Notes: generated by a model not told the origin, from the letters alone. A stretch of DNA of 45,228 nucleotides from Deltaproteobacteria bacterium (GCA_016283195.1 JAEEML010000001.1:1-45228), one strand, 5' to 3'; counted from the stretch's first letter, positions 8,307-18,304 are shown. Made by a program: numbers and translations.

Positions 8307-11165
8307 GTGAAGACGATAAGACATTTTAAATACTTTATAACGCTTTCAGCAGCTCTTTTGGTTTTTTGCACCTGCGCCCCGGCCGAAGCCCAGTTTTGGG
8401 ACTTTTTCAAAAACGCCGGCAAAGAGGCTAAATACGATTTCAAAGAAGCCGAGCTTTTAAGCCAGGTTATCATCTATGTGCGGGAGAATTATGTAGAGCC
8501 TAGCAATATAAAACCGCGCGATATGTTCCTAAAATCACTGGAATATATTGAGCTCGAAGTGCCGCAAATTCTCGTCAATGCCGAAGGTGCTCCGGAGCGG
8601 GTCATCATCTCCTCGGGAAAAACTAAAGAAGCCATAAACATCAGCGATTTGGATCACCCTTGGCAAATAACCGTGCATATTCGCCAGGTTTTTCGCTTTA
8701 TCAGCGAAAACATTAAACTCAGCGAAAAAGAACAGCGCAATGTGGAATATGCGGCCATCAACGGTATGCTGGCCACCTTGGATCCCCACAGCGTCTTTTT
8801 AACTCCCAAGAATTTTAAAGAGGTTAGCGTCTCCACCAGCGGCGAATTCGGCGGGCTGGGTATTGTCATCTCCATCCGCGATAATGCTCTCACTGTCATT
8901 TCTCCCATCAGCGGCACTCCGGCCGCCAAAGCCGGCATCAAAGCCCAGGACAAAATCACCCGCATAGGCGATGAATCCACCGTCAATATGGCTCTCGATG
9001 AAGCTGTCGAACGCCTTAGAGGCAAAAGAGGCACCAAAGTTTCTATTTGGGTACTGCGTGAAGGCTGGTCGGCACCGCGCAAATTTGTTTTAACCCGCGA
9101 TATCATCAAAATCCAGAGTGTCTCTTCCAAACTTCTCTCCAATGGCATCGGTTACTTGCAAATCAAGAGCTTTCAGCGCAATACTTTTGACGATTTAACC
9201 AGGCATATCACCACAATGCGTAAAGCAAGCGGCAAAAAAGAGCTTACAGGCCTCATTCTCGATTTGCGCAACAACCCGGGCGGTCTTTTGGATCAAGCTA
9301 TTTATGTAGCTGATTTCTTTTTAAAAGATGGCGCCATTGTCATCACCGAAGGCGGCGGTAAAAAGCAAGTTGAAGAAGCCGAAAATCAAGGTTATGAGCC
9401 AAGTTGCCCCATTATTGTGCTAATGAACGGCGGTAGCGCTTCGGCTTCCGAAATTGTGGCCGGCGCTCTAAAAAATCACAAACTGGGCCTCGTAATGGGG
9501 CAGCAATCTTTCGGCAAGGGCACCGTGCAGATTCTCTATGACGATTTTGCCGATAAATCAGCCTTAAAACTCACTGTTGCCCAGTATTTAACGCCCGGCA
9601 ACATCTCCATCCAGGGTGTCGGCATCACACCTGATATTGTGCTCTCACCGCTTTCAACCGAGAAAGATGGCCTACACCTCTCCCATGATTCGGTTTTTCT
9701 GCGGGAATCCAATCTTGAACACTCCTTAAGCAGCGACAAAACCGAGCAAGCCAAAGCAGCACGTCCGGCTTTAACTGTTGATTATTTATATAAAAAACTA
9801 TCAGATGAAGAAGAGGCAAAACGCAATAATAACGATGAATTCGTCTCCGACACCGAAATAGAGATCGCCCAAAAACTGCTTTCTTCATTAAAAATAAGGC
9901 CGGCAACCAAAGCCACTATTCTTCAAGAAGCTGCCGACATTATGACTAAAGTAAGCAGCGATGAGGAAACAGCCATAGCCGAGAGCTTGCGTAAACTGGG
10001 CATCGACTGGCGCACCTGCCCGGAGGCCAAAGATCTACCGGCCGGTCAATTTAAAGCCGATGTTTTATTTAGTATTAATCCGGTTGACAAAGAAGGCAAT
10101 CCCATAGCGCGCAAAGAGCTTATGGCCGGCGATTCGCTAAAACTTAATGTTAAAGTTAAAAATACCGGGAAAGCCCCCTTCTGCCGTTTAAGAGCCAAAA
10201 CCAAAGCCGATAGCGGCTTATTTAACCGCCGGGAGTTCGTTTTTGGCTACCTGCCGGCCGGAGCCAGCGGCAGCTGGGATTACACTGTCGAAGTGCCCAG
10301 TGATACTTATGCCTGGAATGAGCTGGTGGAGCTTAGTTTTGAAGAAGACAATAATCATATACCGGCTCACCCCGGCCTCCAAGTGGCTATTAAAGAAATA
10401 GCATCGCCACAATTTTCCATGCAATATCGCCTGGTTGAAAAAACCGGCAATGGCGACGATCTCCTGGATGTTGGCGAACGGTTTGATTTGGAACTCATGG
10501 TGAAGAATATCAGCATCAGCAATGCCGAAAATGTCACTGTGGCCATGAAAAACGAAGGCGGCAAAGAGCTCTTTTTGGATATCGGGCGCTTTAATTTGGA
10601 AAAACTTGCCCCAAACGAAACCAAAAAAGCCACATTGTCCTTCGAGGTGCGTGAGGCGGCTATTGATGGCGCACATATTAAGCTGAGTGTTTTTGATACC
10701 CACTCCGGAGAATACCTGACAGAGGAATTCAAATGGCCAATTCAAACGCTAAAGGCCAAAGACACCGGCAAACCGGCACCTATTCCCGCTTTCTCGGCAC
10801 CTATTGATGCGCCCAGTATCAGCCTGCCAGCCGAACTGCTCGGCAGTTATACAGATAAAGAATCCATAACTGTAAGCGGCGTTGTTAATGATAAAGACCC
10901 GCCACTCGATGTTTACATTTTTGTAAATAATCAAAAATCTTTTTACAGCTCTTTAGAAAACTATAATTCGGATGCCAATAAAAAGTACCGGGCAACTTTT
11001 GATGCCAACTTGCAGCTCAAAGAGGGGCCCAATATCATCACTATTATTGCCCGGGAGAGCAAAACGCTCATAAGGCGCAAAAGCTTTACCGTTTATCGGC
11101 AGCGCAAAGGGCCCAGAGTGGAAAACGAAGAGAGCTTTTTATTGCAAAACAGCCTGATGCCTTAA
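8307..11165 (+). CDS. C-terminal processing peptidase (S41, PDZ) with long C-terminal extension
   Basis: A periplasmic CtpA/Prc-type serine protease of 952 residues. The open frame begins at ATG 8286, but neither ATG there has a Shine-Dalgarno. GAGGG lies six bases before GTG 8307, and that start gives a clean signal peptide ending in AEAQ. The N-terminal region is followed by a PDZ domain (GEFGGLGIVISI, GIKAQDKI) and the S41 core (LILDLRNNPGGLLDQA). The catalytic Ser is S379 in GSASASEI and the Lys is K404 in SFGKGTVQ, 25 residues apart as in E. coli Tsp. After the core come two beta-sandwich regions resembling CARDB domains (about 590-810) and a final Ig-like region (about 840-940). Such tails suggest recruitment to envelope partners. 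It is divergent from the ResB-like gene. Confidence 0.88.
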   Translation: MKTIRHFKYFITLSAALLVFCTCAPAEAQFWDFFKNAGKEAKYDFKEAELLSQVIIYVRENYVEPSNIKPRDMFLKSLEYIELEVPQILVNAEGAPERVIISSGKTKEAINISDLDHPWQITVHIRQVFRFISENIKLSEKEQRNVEYAAINGMLATLDPHSVFLTPKNFKEVSVSTSGEFGGLGIVISIRDNALTVISPISGTPAAKAGIKAQDKITRIGDESTVNMALDEAVERLRGKRGTKVSIWVLREGWSAPRKFVLTRDIIKIQSVSSKLLSNGIGYLQIKSFQRNTFDDLTRHITTMRKASGKKELTGLILDLRNNPGGLLDQAIYVADFFLKDGAIVITEGGGKKQVEEAENQGYEPSCPIIVLMNGGSASASEIVAGALKNHKLGLVMGQQSFGKGTVQILYDDFADKSALKLTVAQYLTPGNISIQGVGITPDIVLSPLSTEKDGLHLSHDSVFLRESNLEHSLSSDKTEQAKAARPALTVDYLYKKLSDEEEAKRNNNDEFVSDTEIEIAQKLLSSLKIRPATKATILQEAADIMTKVSSDEETAIAESLRKLGIDWRTCPEAKDLPAGQFKADVLFSINPVDKEGNPIARKELMAGDSLKLNVKVKNTGKAPFCRLRAKTKADSGLFNRREFVFGYLPAGASGSWDYTVEVPSDTYAWNELVELSFEEDNNHIPAHPGLQVAIKEIASPQFSMQYRLVEKTGNGDDLLDVGERFDLELMVKNISISNAENVTVAMKNEGGKELFLDIGRFNLEKLAPNETKKATLSFEVREAAIDGAHIKLSVFDTHSGEYLTEEFKWPIQTLKAKDTGKPAPIPAFSAPIDAPSISLPAELLGSYTDKESITVSGVVNDKDPPLDVYIFVNNQKSFYSSLENYNSDANKKYRATFDANLQLKEGPNIITIIARESKTLIRRKSFTVYRQRKGPRVENEESFLLQNSLMP

Positions 11166-11241
11166 GGAACCCATTCCAGCCTCTGGCGTCTTCTCCGGCC
11201 TAAGCCCGGGGGCAGTGCCAAGTTTTAGATATTCTGCCATT

Positions 11242-11271
11242 TTGGCATTGCTCTTGCTCCTTATTTATGAT
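11242..11271 (+). promoter_or_regulatory. Predicted sigma70 promoter for oleA operon
   Basis: TTGGCA (11242-11247), an 18-base spacer and TATGAT (11266-11271). Transcription would start near 11278, about 34 bases before the oleA GTG. Each hexamer matches consensus at 5 of 6 positions. Inferred only. Confidence 0.5.
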
Positions 11272-11311
11272 TAGCAAAGAGAGCCAGAATCATTGGTTTT
11301 AGGAGTATCTG

Positions 11312-12379
11312 GTGAACTTTCATAATGTTGTTATTCGTTCTTTTGGTTATAAATTGCCCCCAAGTGTTGTCACTTCGGCGGCTATAGAAGAGCGCCTGGC
11401 GCCCTTTTACCGCGCACTCCACCTGCCCAAAGGTCAGCTGGAAGCCATCACCGGCATCAAAGAGCGGCGCGAATGGGCAGAGGGGCAAACACTCTCGGCA
11501 GCGGCAGCTTATGCCGCTAAAATTGCCCTCATGCGGGCCCCAATCGACCCGGCCCTCATCGGCGGCCTGGTTTATGGCGGCGTCTCCCGCGAGGAAAACG
11601 AGCCGGCAACAGCAATTCATGTGGCCGCGGCTCTCGAGGAGATGGGTATAAGAATCTCACCCAATGCCGAAATCTTTGATATTTCCAGTGCTTGTCTCGG
11701 AGCTATGAACGGCCTTTTAGAAATGGCCAGGCGCATAGAGAGCGGGGAAATAGAAGCCGCTCTTGTTGTCTCGGCCGAAAGCTCGCGGGAAATCTTGCGC
11801 GAAGCTATAAAGCGCATGAATAGTGAGCCTACACTCGAGCTCTTTCGTTATGGGGTGGCCACACTCACCGGCGGCTCCGGCGCCGTTGCCATGGTGCTGA
11901 CGAGCAAAAAACTGGCCGCCGGAGAGGGGCACGCCATTTTTGGCTCTACTCTGCGCACCGCCCCCAAATATCACCTGCTCTGCCGCTGGGGCATGGAGCC
12001 GATAAATAAAGAAGAAGCCCCGCTCTTCCGCCCCTTTATGCGCACCGATTCCGTTGCTGTTTTGGAACATGGTGTGGAGCTGGGGGCGGCAACTTTTGCC
12101 CAATTTTGCCTGGAACAAGGGCTAAAGGCCACTGATATAGAGCGCACAATTTGTCACCAGGTGGGTTCAGCCCATCGCGATACTATTATGAAAACTTTGG
12201 GTCTTAAGCCGGAAAATGACTTTGTTGCCTATGATTATTTAGGTAATACTGGTACAGTGGCTTTGCCGCTGGCTGCGGCCATAGCTGCGGAGCGCGGCTT
12301 TTTGCAAAAGGGGCAAAAGGTGCTCTTTATGGGCATTGGCAGCGGGCTTAACTGCTTGATGATAGGAGTTGATTGGTGA
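11312..12379 (+). CDS. oleA: OleA-like thiolase / 3-oxoacyl-ACP synthase III family
   Basis: The 355-residue product belongs to the FabH/OleA thiolase superfamily. OleA joins two fatty acyl-CoAs head-to-head to give a beta-keto acid, the first step of long-chain olefin (ole) hydrocarbon synthesis. The catalytic triad is visible: Cys128 in SSACLGAMNG, His282 in CHQVGSAH and Asn312 in LGNTGTVALP. OleA rather than FabH is favoured by the ITGIKERR region, the low-complexity helix before Cys and the OleB-type gene immediately downstream. The GTG start has AGGAG six bases upstream. Its TGA overlaps the next start (GTGA), which implies translational coupling. OleC and OleD are not adjacent, so the final product of the pathway here is uncertain. 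Confidence 0.8.
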   Translation: MNFHNVVIRSFGYKLPPSVVTSAAIEERLAPFYRALHLPKGQLEAITGIKERREWAEGQTLSAAAAYAAKIALMRAPIDPALIGGLVYGGVSREENEPATAIHVAAALEEMGIRISPNAEIFDISSACLGAMNGLLEMARRIESGEIEAALVVSAESSREILREAIKRMNSEPTLELFRYGVATLTGGSGAVAMVLTSKKLAAGEGHAIFGSTLRTAPKYHLLCRWGMEPINKEEAPLFRPFMRTDSVAVLEHGVELGAATFAQFCLEQGLKATDIERTICHQVGSAHRDTIMKTLGLKPENDFVAYDYLGNTGTVALPLAAAIAAERGFLQKGQKVLFMGIGSGLNCLMIGVDW

Positions 12380-13266
12380 CAGCCGAATATCCCTTTGAAA
12401 GCCACTTTTTTAATAATAACGGCTTTAAATATCATTACCTGGATGAGGGCAGCGGCCACCCGGTAGTAATGGTGCACGGCAACCCCAGCTGGTCATTCTT
12501 TTACCGCCATTTGGTAGAAAAACTCGCCGCCGCCGGCTATAGAGCCATCGCCCCAGACCATATCGGCTGCGGACGTTCAGACAAACCGGCGGCCAGCGAT
12601 TATCCCTATATTTTAGAGCGGCGGATTGCCGATTTAGATAATTTTATTAATCACTTAGGCCTAAAAAAACTCACTCTTGTCGTCCACGACTGGGGCGGCA
12701 TGATCGGCCTCTCCTGGGCGCTTAAACACATGGATAAAATTGCCTCTTTTATCATCATGAATACCAGCGCCTTTCCCCTGCCCCAAAGTAAGCCATTTCC
12801 TTGGACTATTGCCCTGGCGCGCACTCCGCTACTGGGCGATATTTTGGTCAAAGGAGGCAATGCTTTTGTTAGAGGTGCCACCAAATATTGCGTCAAAAAG
12901 CCCATGGCCAAAGAAATTGCCGCCGCTTACCGTGAGCCCTATGACAGCTGGTCTCATCGGGTAGCCGTGCGCGAATTTGTGCGCGATATTCCTCTTAATC
13001 CCTGTGACACGAGTTGGCATATTGTGCACGAAACTTCCAAGCTCATGCCGCATATTATGGATGTCCCGGCCCTCTTGCTCTGGGGCGAAAAGGATTTTGT
13101 CTTTGATAAACATTTTTTAGCCGAGTGGCAAAAAAGGCTGCCTGATTTGGAATGCCACACCTTCCCCCAGGCCGGCCATTACTTACTGGAAGATGCCTTT
13201 GCTGAAATATGGCCCTTAATAGAAAAAGCGCTAGCGCCTTTCTCTATTTCCGGGGAGGCTACCTAA
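12376..13266 (+). CDS. oleB: OleB-like alpha/beta hydrolase (haloalkane dehalogenase family)
   Basis: The 296-residue alpha/beta-hydrolase closely follows OleB, the beta-lactone decarboxylase that releases the cis-olefin and CO2 in olefin synthesis. Visible features are YPFESH at the N-terminus, HGNPSWSFFYR (oxyanion region), PDHIGCGRSDKP, the nucleophile Asp105 in VVHDWGGMIG and the catalytic His268 in AGHYLLED. The halide/lactone-site Trp follows the nucleophile. A TTG three bases earlier is possible, but GTG 12376 has GGAG eight bases upstream and makes a GTGA overlap with the oleA stop. It sits in an operon with OleA. Haloalkane dehalogenase is the alternative name for this fold, but the partner gene favours OleB. 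Confidence 0.82.
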   Translation: MTAEYPFESHFFNNNGFKYHYLDEGSGHPVVMVHGNPSWSFFYRHLVEKLAAAGYRAIAPDHIGCGRSDKPAASDYPYILERRIADLDNFINHLGLKKLTLVVHDWGGMIGLSWALKHMDKIASFIIMNTSAFPLPQSKPFPWTIALARTPLLGDILVKGGNAFVRGATKYCVKKPMAKEIAAAYREPYDSWSHRVAVREFVRDIPLNPCDTSWHIVHETSKLMPHIMDVPALLLWGEKDFVFDKHFLAEWQKRLPDLECHTFPQAGHYLLEDAFAEIWPLIEKALAPFSISGEAT

Positions 13267-13267
13267 A

Positions 13268-14998
13268 ATGGCCGCTGCAAAAGAAGAAAAAGCTCCAGCT
13301 GCAGCCGAAGAACCCAATGATGCCCAAAACGGTATTCAAACTGCTTGGGAAAATCACTGGGGGCCTAGCACCCTCTTTCCCATTCACCGCAGCGAGCGCC
13401 TCTATAGCGCCAAAGATTTTCTTTTGCTCGGCTTTATAACTGCCGCACCAATAAGTATGCTGTCCCTAAATAGCGCCCTGCCGCTCTCCCCTTTGCAGCG
13501 GTTACTGGCCATGGCTATTACCGCGCTTTTAGCCACTTGCCTACTTATGCCGCTGGCCAAAATATCCTCGGCCTACGGCCTCGCGACGCCCATTCTTTTA
13601 TCGAGCCTTTTAGGGATAAACGGCGCCAAGGTGCTTAGTGCCCTGCGCGCACTTTGGGCTTTTTTCTTTTTTGCCGAAATAACTGTGGCCATGGCTCTAC
13701 TCATTAGCGGCTTTTGCACCGCTATTTGGCCTAAAGCGCACATTTTACCCTTTGACATCTGGCACTTGCATCTCTCGTTAGACACTTTGCTAATAGCCTT
13801 TATCTTATTGTTTTTACAGTTTTTTATATTAAAAAAAGGCATAGCTGTATTAAGGCGTTTTACTTTCATCAGCGCCATTGCTCTCAACACCGGCCTCGCC
13901 ATTTTAGCTATTTGGTTACTGTATAACTCTAAAACCGGCGAAGCTGCTTTTCAAGAGCCTGCCACCTTGGGGTTTGATATATCTAATTTTCTTGGATTTA
14001 TTACATATTCTTTATTAATACTCACTCCTTTTATTTTTTCTTCTCCGGACTATTTCCGCTATGCCCAAAAGAAATCTTCACAAGCGGCTATCTTTATCGG
14101 CCTGGGGCTTCTTGCGGGCTTTTTGCTTATCTTTGGCACCAATGTTCTTGTTTCACAATATATGCACCTGCCGCCAAGCACCACAGAGCCTCTAAAGTGG
14201 CTGCTTGTCGCTTATAATCCTTTAATCAGCTCTTTGGTGCTGGCTGCTCTTACCTGCGCCATACTGGCTTTTAATCTTTTGGTCAACGGCCATGTAGCGG
14301 CTGTCAGCGCCGTCTTTTGGCGCCCGGAGCGCAGCCTAAAACCCTGGTACATTGCCCTCCTCATTACCTTTTTGCCTTTTTACTTTTTGCACTGCTCTTT
14401 TATCTCTTTGGAAAACCATAGCGCTTTCCTCCTGGCCTTTAGCTCAATGCTTTGGTGCACAGCCTGGCTTTTGGTCTTTCACATTGCCTTTATAAAAAAG
14501 TATCAACTGATTCTGGATAAGCTCTACTATGAACCGCGGCGCCTGCTTGATGGTTTTAAAAAAGCTGCTTTTGCCACTGTTATTTTAGTGTTTTTCTTGG
14601 CATTTTTTATCTTTAGCATAAAAACATACCATAAGCCGGCCCAAATGCTGGTCTCGTTCTCTATCATCTGGATTCCTATTTTGGCGGTTATTACCCACTT
14701 GCTCAGTTATTTATTGCCCAATCGGCTATCCAGCGCTTATAACAAGCGAAAAATTGCCCGCACGCCACTTGACAGGCGTCCCACCCCGGATCATCTACCC
14801 GGCAAAAATCTGCGCGACCTTGAACGCGGCCCCATGCCGACGCCCATGGATTCCGAAGAATCGCGCACGGCGGTTATTATGGACCGCATGAAACGGCGCC
14901 AAGAAGCGGAAGAAGAACGCGAAGCCGAATCCCGTGTGAAGAATCTGGGCGACCGGCGCGGCAATATCAATAAAAACGTCAAATCTTGGCTGGAGTAA
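13268..14998 (+). CDS. Polytopic membrane protein, possibly NCS1/APC-type transporter
   Basis: The 576-residue protein has about twelve hydrophobic segments between residues 50 and 500, a polar N-terminal arm (Ala/Glu-rich to about 20) and a charged C-terminal tail (about 500-576, rich in Arg/Glu, probably cytoplasmic). The layout and the NHWGPSTLFPIHRSERLYSAKDF entry to TM1 recall nucleobase:cation symporter-1 or APC-fold permeases, but no diagnostic motif is certain and substrate is unknown. It starts one base after the oleB stop with GGGAGG upstream, so it is co-transcribed with oleA-oleB. A role in moving a product or precursor of that pathway is only a guess from position. Confidence 0.6.
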   Translation: MAAAKEEKAPAAAEEPNDAQNGIQTAWENHWGPSTLFPIHRSERLYSAKDFLLLGFITAAPISMLSLNSALPLSPLQRLLAMAITALLATCLLMPLAKISSAYGLATPILLSSLLGINGAKVLSALRALWAFFFFAEITVAMALLISGFCTAIWPKAHILPFDIWHLHLSLDTLLIAFILLFLQFFILKKGIAVLRRFTFISAIALNTGLAILAIWLLYNSKTGEAAFQEPATLGFDISNFLGFITYSLLILTPFIFSSPDYFRYAQKKSSQAAIFIGLGLLAGFLLIFGTNVLVSQYMHLPPSTTEPLKWLLVAYNPLISSLVLAALTCAILAFNLLVNGHVAAVSAVFWRPERSLKPWYIALLITFLPFYFLHCSFISLENHSAFLLAFSSMLWCTAWLLVFHIAFIKKYQLILDKLYYEPRRLLDGFKKAAFATVILVFFLAFFIFSIKTYHKPAQMLVSFSIIWIPILAVITHLLSYLLPNRLSSAYNKRKIARTPLDRRPTPDHLPGKNLRDLERGPMPTPMDSEESRTAVIMDRMKRRQEAEEEREAESRVKNLGDRRGNINKNVKSWLE

Positions 14999-15028
14999 TT
15001 ACCAACACAAGGATTAAGGAGGTATTTC

Positions 15029-18000
15029 ATGCGTTCAGTAAGTTCTGGCAATATAATAGCTGCTCCGGCTCCAAACTTTAACGAAATTACCCAAAAAGTG
15101 GGCTCGCAGGAAGAGTTTTCCCAAGAAAAAGCCCAGGGTATCGCCGGCGATATAAAAGCCTTTGTCAGTACCGAACAAACTATCACTCCGGAACAAGCAC
15201 AAAAGCTCCTTTCTATTGTAGCTAATCTGGAAAAAGCCGGCATAAAAGATCTAGCCGAAGTAAAAGCTTCTCTCACCACTTTGGCTAAGCCGCAAGATGG
15301 AGTCAAAGCCCCCCAAAAAGATCCGCCGCCAGTGAATAAAGCTTTTGTAAAAGATGCTGAGCCCAAAGGCGCTATTATTAACGATGTCAAAGCCGAGATT
15401 ATCGGCGGACTGGAAGAGCTTGAAGCTGAGCCGGAGCTAAAAAAAGCCAAGAATATCAGCACAGACAAGCTGCTTATAAGCTCCATTAAAAGCCTCGATT
15501 TTGTAAAACCGACCCACTCCGGCCTGGATAACTTTTTGCGCGGCCTGAAAAATTTCATCAAAAACATCTTTACTCCTTGGATTCATTACAAAACTTTGGG
15601 CGAAGAAGATCTTGCCAAACGGGCAGCCGAGTTTGGTAAACAAAATAGCCGCCTGATTTGGCAGCTTATGCGCGAAGGCAAAGAGCAAAAGGTGGTAAAT
15701 GCCCTCACCTATTATATAGATGAAGCTAATCACAATATGAGCTCGGGCGAAGTTTTGCAGGCCGTCGATGTTATGATGGGCCAGTTTAAAAAGGCGGCAA
15801 AAAGCTGGCAAAAAGAAAATCTCGATTATATTAGTGACCTCCCCAAAGGCCACCCGAGCAAGATGTTCTTAAAAGAGTCTTTGCCGGCAATCGCCAAGAA
15901 ATACGATATTAACCTTAGCGGCATCAGTGCCGATGTGGAAAGGCGCATCACCGATAACATTTTAGACCGCCTGAAAACAGCGGATGAGATTATCCCCGAA
16001 GAGCAATTTGCCGAAACAGCGCAGCGTATCATCAGCGAAGAGCTAAAAGCGGCAAAAGAGATCACCGAGGCCACGAAAAAAGGCCATGTTTTGGCTGAGA
16101 TAAAAGAGCCCAAAACCACTAACGACTATGTCAATAATTTGTGCAGTATGCTGGCCAAGGGGATCCCGGATTTAGACACCTTTTTGGCCCAAAATCATGC
16201 CGCCAGCATGGCTATCTATAAAGATAGCGCCGCAAAATTCCTCGAAGTTTTAAAGAATAAACCACACAAGGAATATGGCCCGGATGATCAATTGTGGGAT
16301 AAGCAGCAAATGCTCACCGCCTTTTTGCATAATCTCTCTGATGAACAGCTAAAGGCCATCGCTACGACTCTAACCTCGCCAACTTATGAAGCTTTATGCG
16401 ATGATATATATCGCGCTTATGATCATTTGGACGGCCACCGTGTAGATCCATATGATGCCCGGGCAGCAAAGCTTTACAAAAAAGATATGGAAACATTGCG
16501 AATTCTTCAAGTTGCCGTTTCCGAACTGATGCAAAAACGCGGTATCGCCGAAGGCTTTAACTTTGAGCCTAAGGCAGCTAAAAATGAGAATACTTATAGC
16601 TTTTTGCAAGATTATGTTGCTGCTTTCACCGGAAGCATCCGGCTAGAAACTAAGGCCACTTTTGAGGAATACACCGATGAGATTTTGAAAGGCATCATTT
16701 CACCGGAAACAAGCGAGGAACAGCTGGAAAATCTTTTTATGGAGATGCGCCTCTCCTTTGACGAAGGGCTCGTGGATGAAGAAAAAATAATGCTGCAGAT
16801 CCAGGAAGATTTTAACAGCTACTTTAGCACTATGCTAGGCGAGCGCATAAAACACCTGGGCGCCCAGGATCTTTTGACTCTCTATCGCGGTATAAATAGC
16901 CCAAAATTTATGACTCTGCGCATTAAAGCCAATCATGACCTAGGTGAGACCGGCGACCCGCGCAAAGGCATGTTGCTAAGTTCTCTAAATATCATCGAGG
17001 AAATGGTAAATATGGAAATAGCCGAAAGAGCTATTTTTAATAACGAAAAGAAGAGCGACGGCCTCACCGGCCAGCAGGCAGCCATTTTGGCGAGTGCCGA
17101 CCAGGCCGGCTTTAAGCAAGAGCTTTCGGAGCAAAAAGATGAATTTTTGGCCGGAAAAGCCGGCGAGTGGCAAGACAGCACAGCTGAAGAAGACCACAAA
17201 ATGCAGGAACAATACGGCATTACCCCGGCGCAGTTTCAAGAAGTTATCGATAGCACAGATTTCACCATCAATATACCGCCCTCACTCATTTTTGGCAATG
17301 ATTCGCCCTTCTTTAAAAACGGCAAATTACAACCTGAGGCACTAAAGCTCAAAAACGTCTTTCAGCTCCCCAATGACGAACGCGGAGATTTATACAAAAA
17401 GCGGCGCGTTGTCACTGAACAAGCGCTTTATCCGCAAATGAAAAGTTTTGAAAAGAGCGAGGATCCCAAAGCCGAAAATCACCCCATTTCCGGCGCTCTC
17501 AATATCGGCAAGCTGGAAGACGGCGCGGCAGCAAGCTACAGCCAGGATCTAACTACATGCCATGTTGTGCTGAAAAATGAGGTTAAAAAACGCACCCGCT
17601 TTACCCCGCGTGATGCCTTCCACTCGCTGCGTTTGCAAATAAATGATAAAAACATCGCCAAAATGCGCAACTTGCTGAAAGAGGTACGCGCCGGCACTTC
17701 AAAATACGGCCAATTCACTCCGCAATTTGCGGCGCAGTTTGATGATGCGGCTATAGAAGCCTTTCTTAATGATCTAAACACCTCTTTTCCCAGCAAAACC
17801 CTGGTTCTGGGCTCCAAAGAATTTCGCGGTGACCGCCTGGACCTCATCGTTCAGGACCGCATAAAGCTTAAAACCGACGATGACAAAAACGGCAACAACC
17901 AAGAATTAATAGCTCTATTAACCCTCATGGCTTTTACCGAAAAGAGCTCCGATGTACCGGTTAGCCTGGATAACATCAAAAAACTATTTAAATATCGCAA

Positions 18001-18220
18001 TGATATGTATAAGGGCATTGCCGAAATGGCTAATGACCCCGATAATTCCACCTTCTCCTTTAATGATTATATAGAGGGCGAAATCTTTGGCGGTGTCGAT
18101 CTCACTAAAGATATTACGGAAATCGTCTTTAACTCCTTTAGACCCCAAGATTTTCCCGACTATAAAGACCGCGTTGCCCAGCTGGAAAAAATCGGCATAA
18201 AAGTAACCGTAAAGATCTAA
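15029..18220 (+). CDS. Large paralogous protein 1, DUF3626-like C-terminus
   Basis: The 1063-residue protein has no signal peptide or membrane segment. The N-terminus is polar (MRSVSSGNII). Most of the chain is predicted helical and charged, with conserved blocks such as PWIHYKTLGEEDLAKRAAEF and SPKFMTLRIKA. The C-terminal part from about residue 815 carries HPISGALNIG, then a CHVVLKNEVKKRTRFTPRDAF block, and near the end FNDYIEGEIFGGVDLTKDI. I recognise these as resembling DUF3626 landmarks (YGALN, FGS.H..L, YIEAQ.HG), a family of unknown function. The gene starts 30 bases after the membrane protein with AAGGAGG. No separate promoter is evident in that gap. It is a tandem paralogue of the next gene. 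An effector or toxin role is possible but unproven. Confidence 0.7.
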   Translation: MRSVSSGNIIAAPAPNFNEITQKVGSQEEFSQEKAQGIAGDIKAFVSTEQTITPEQAQKLLSIVANLEKAGIKDLAEVKASLTTLAKPQDGVKAPQKDPPPVNKAFVKDAEPKGAIINDVKAEIIGGLEELEAEPELKKAKNISTDKLLISSIKSLDFVKPTHSGLDNFLRGLKNFIKNIFTPWIHYKTLGEEDLAKRAAEFGKQNSRLIWQLMREGKEQKVVNALTYYIDEANHNMSSGEVLQAVDVMMGQFKKAAKSWQKENLDYISDLPKGHPSKMFLKESLPAIAKKYDINLSGISADVERRITDNILDRLKTADEIIPEEQFAETAQRIISEELKAAKEITEATKKGHVLAEIKEPKTTNDYVNNLCSMLAKGIPDLDTFLAQNHAASMAIYKDSAAKFLEVLKNKPHKEYGPDDQLWDKQQMLTAFLHNLSDEQLKAIATTLTSPTYEALCDDIYRAYDHLDGHRVDPYDARAAKLYKKDMETLRILQVAVSELMQKRGIAEGFNFEPKAAKNENTYSFLQDYVAAFTGSIRLETKATFEEYTDEILKGIISPETSEEQLENLFMEMRLSFDEGLVDEEKIMLQIQEDFNSYFSTMLGERIKHLGAQDLLTLYRGINSPKFMTLRIKANHDLGETGDPRKGMLLSSLNIIEEMVNMEIAERAIFNNEKKSDGLTGQQAAILASADQAGFKQELSEQKDEFLAGKAGEWQDSTAEEDHKMQEQYGITPAQFQEVIDSTDFTINIPPSLIFGNDSPFFKNGKLQPEALKLKNVFQLPNDERGDLYKKRRVVTEQALYPQMKSFEKSEDPKAENHPISGALNIGKLEDGAAASYSQDLTTCHVVLKNEVKKRTRFTPRDAFHSLRLQINDKNIAKMRNLLKEVRAGTSKYGQFTPQFAAQFDDAAIEAFLNDLNTSFPSKTLVLGSKEFRGDRLDLIVQDRIKLKTDDDKNGNNQELIALLTLMAFTEKSSDVPVSLDNIKKLFKYRNDMYKGIAEMANDPDNSTFSFNDYIEGEIFGGVDLTKDITEIVFNSFRPQDFPDYKDRVAQLEKIGIKVTVKI

Positions 18221-18275
18221 GCGGACCGATAAAATTGCTCTCTTTATTTCCCTGGTAGAACAATTAAACTTCCTG

Positions 18276-18304
18276 CTGACATCCCCATGTTTTTATGCTA
18301 CAAT
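18276..18304 (+). promoter_or_regulatory. Predicted sigma70 promoter of paralogue 2
   Basis: CTGACA (18276-18281), a 17-base spacer and TACAAT (18299-18304), with an extended -10 TG one base before it. The start site would be near 18311, 40 bases before ATG 18351. The leader contains a small inverted repeat, TTGCC/GGCAA (18316-18332). Confidence 0.7.
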
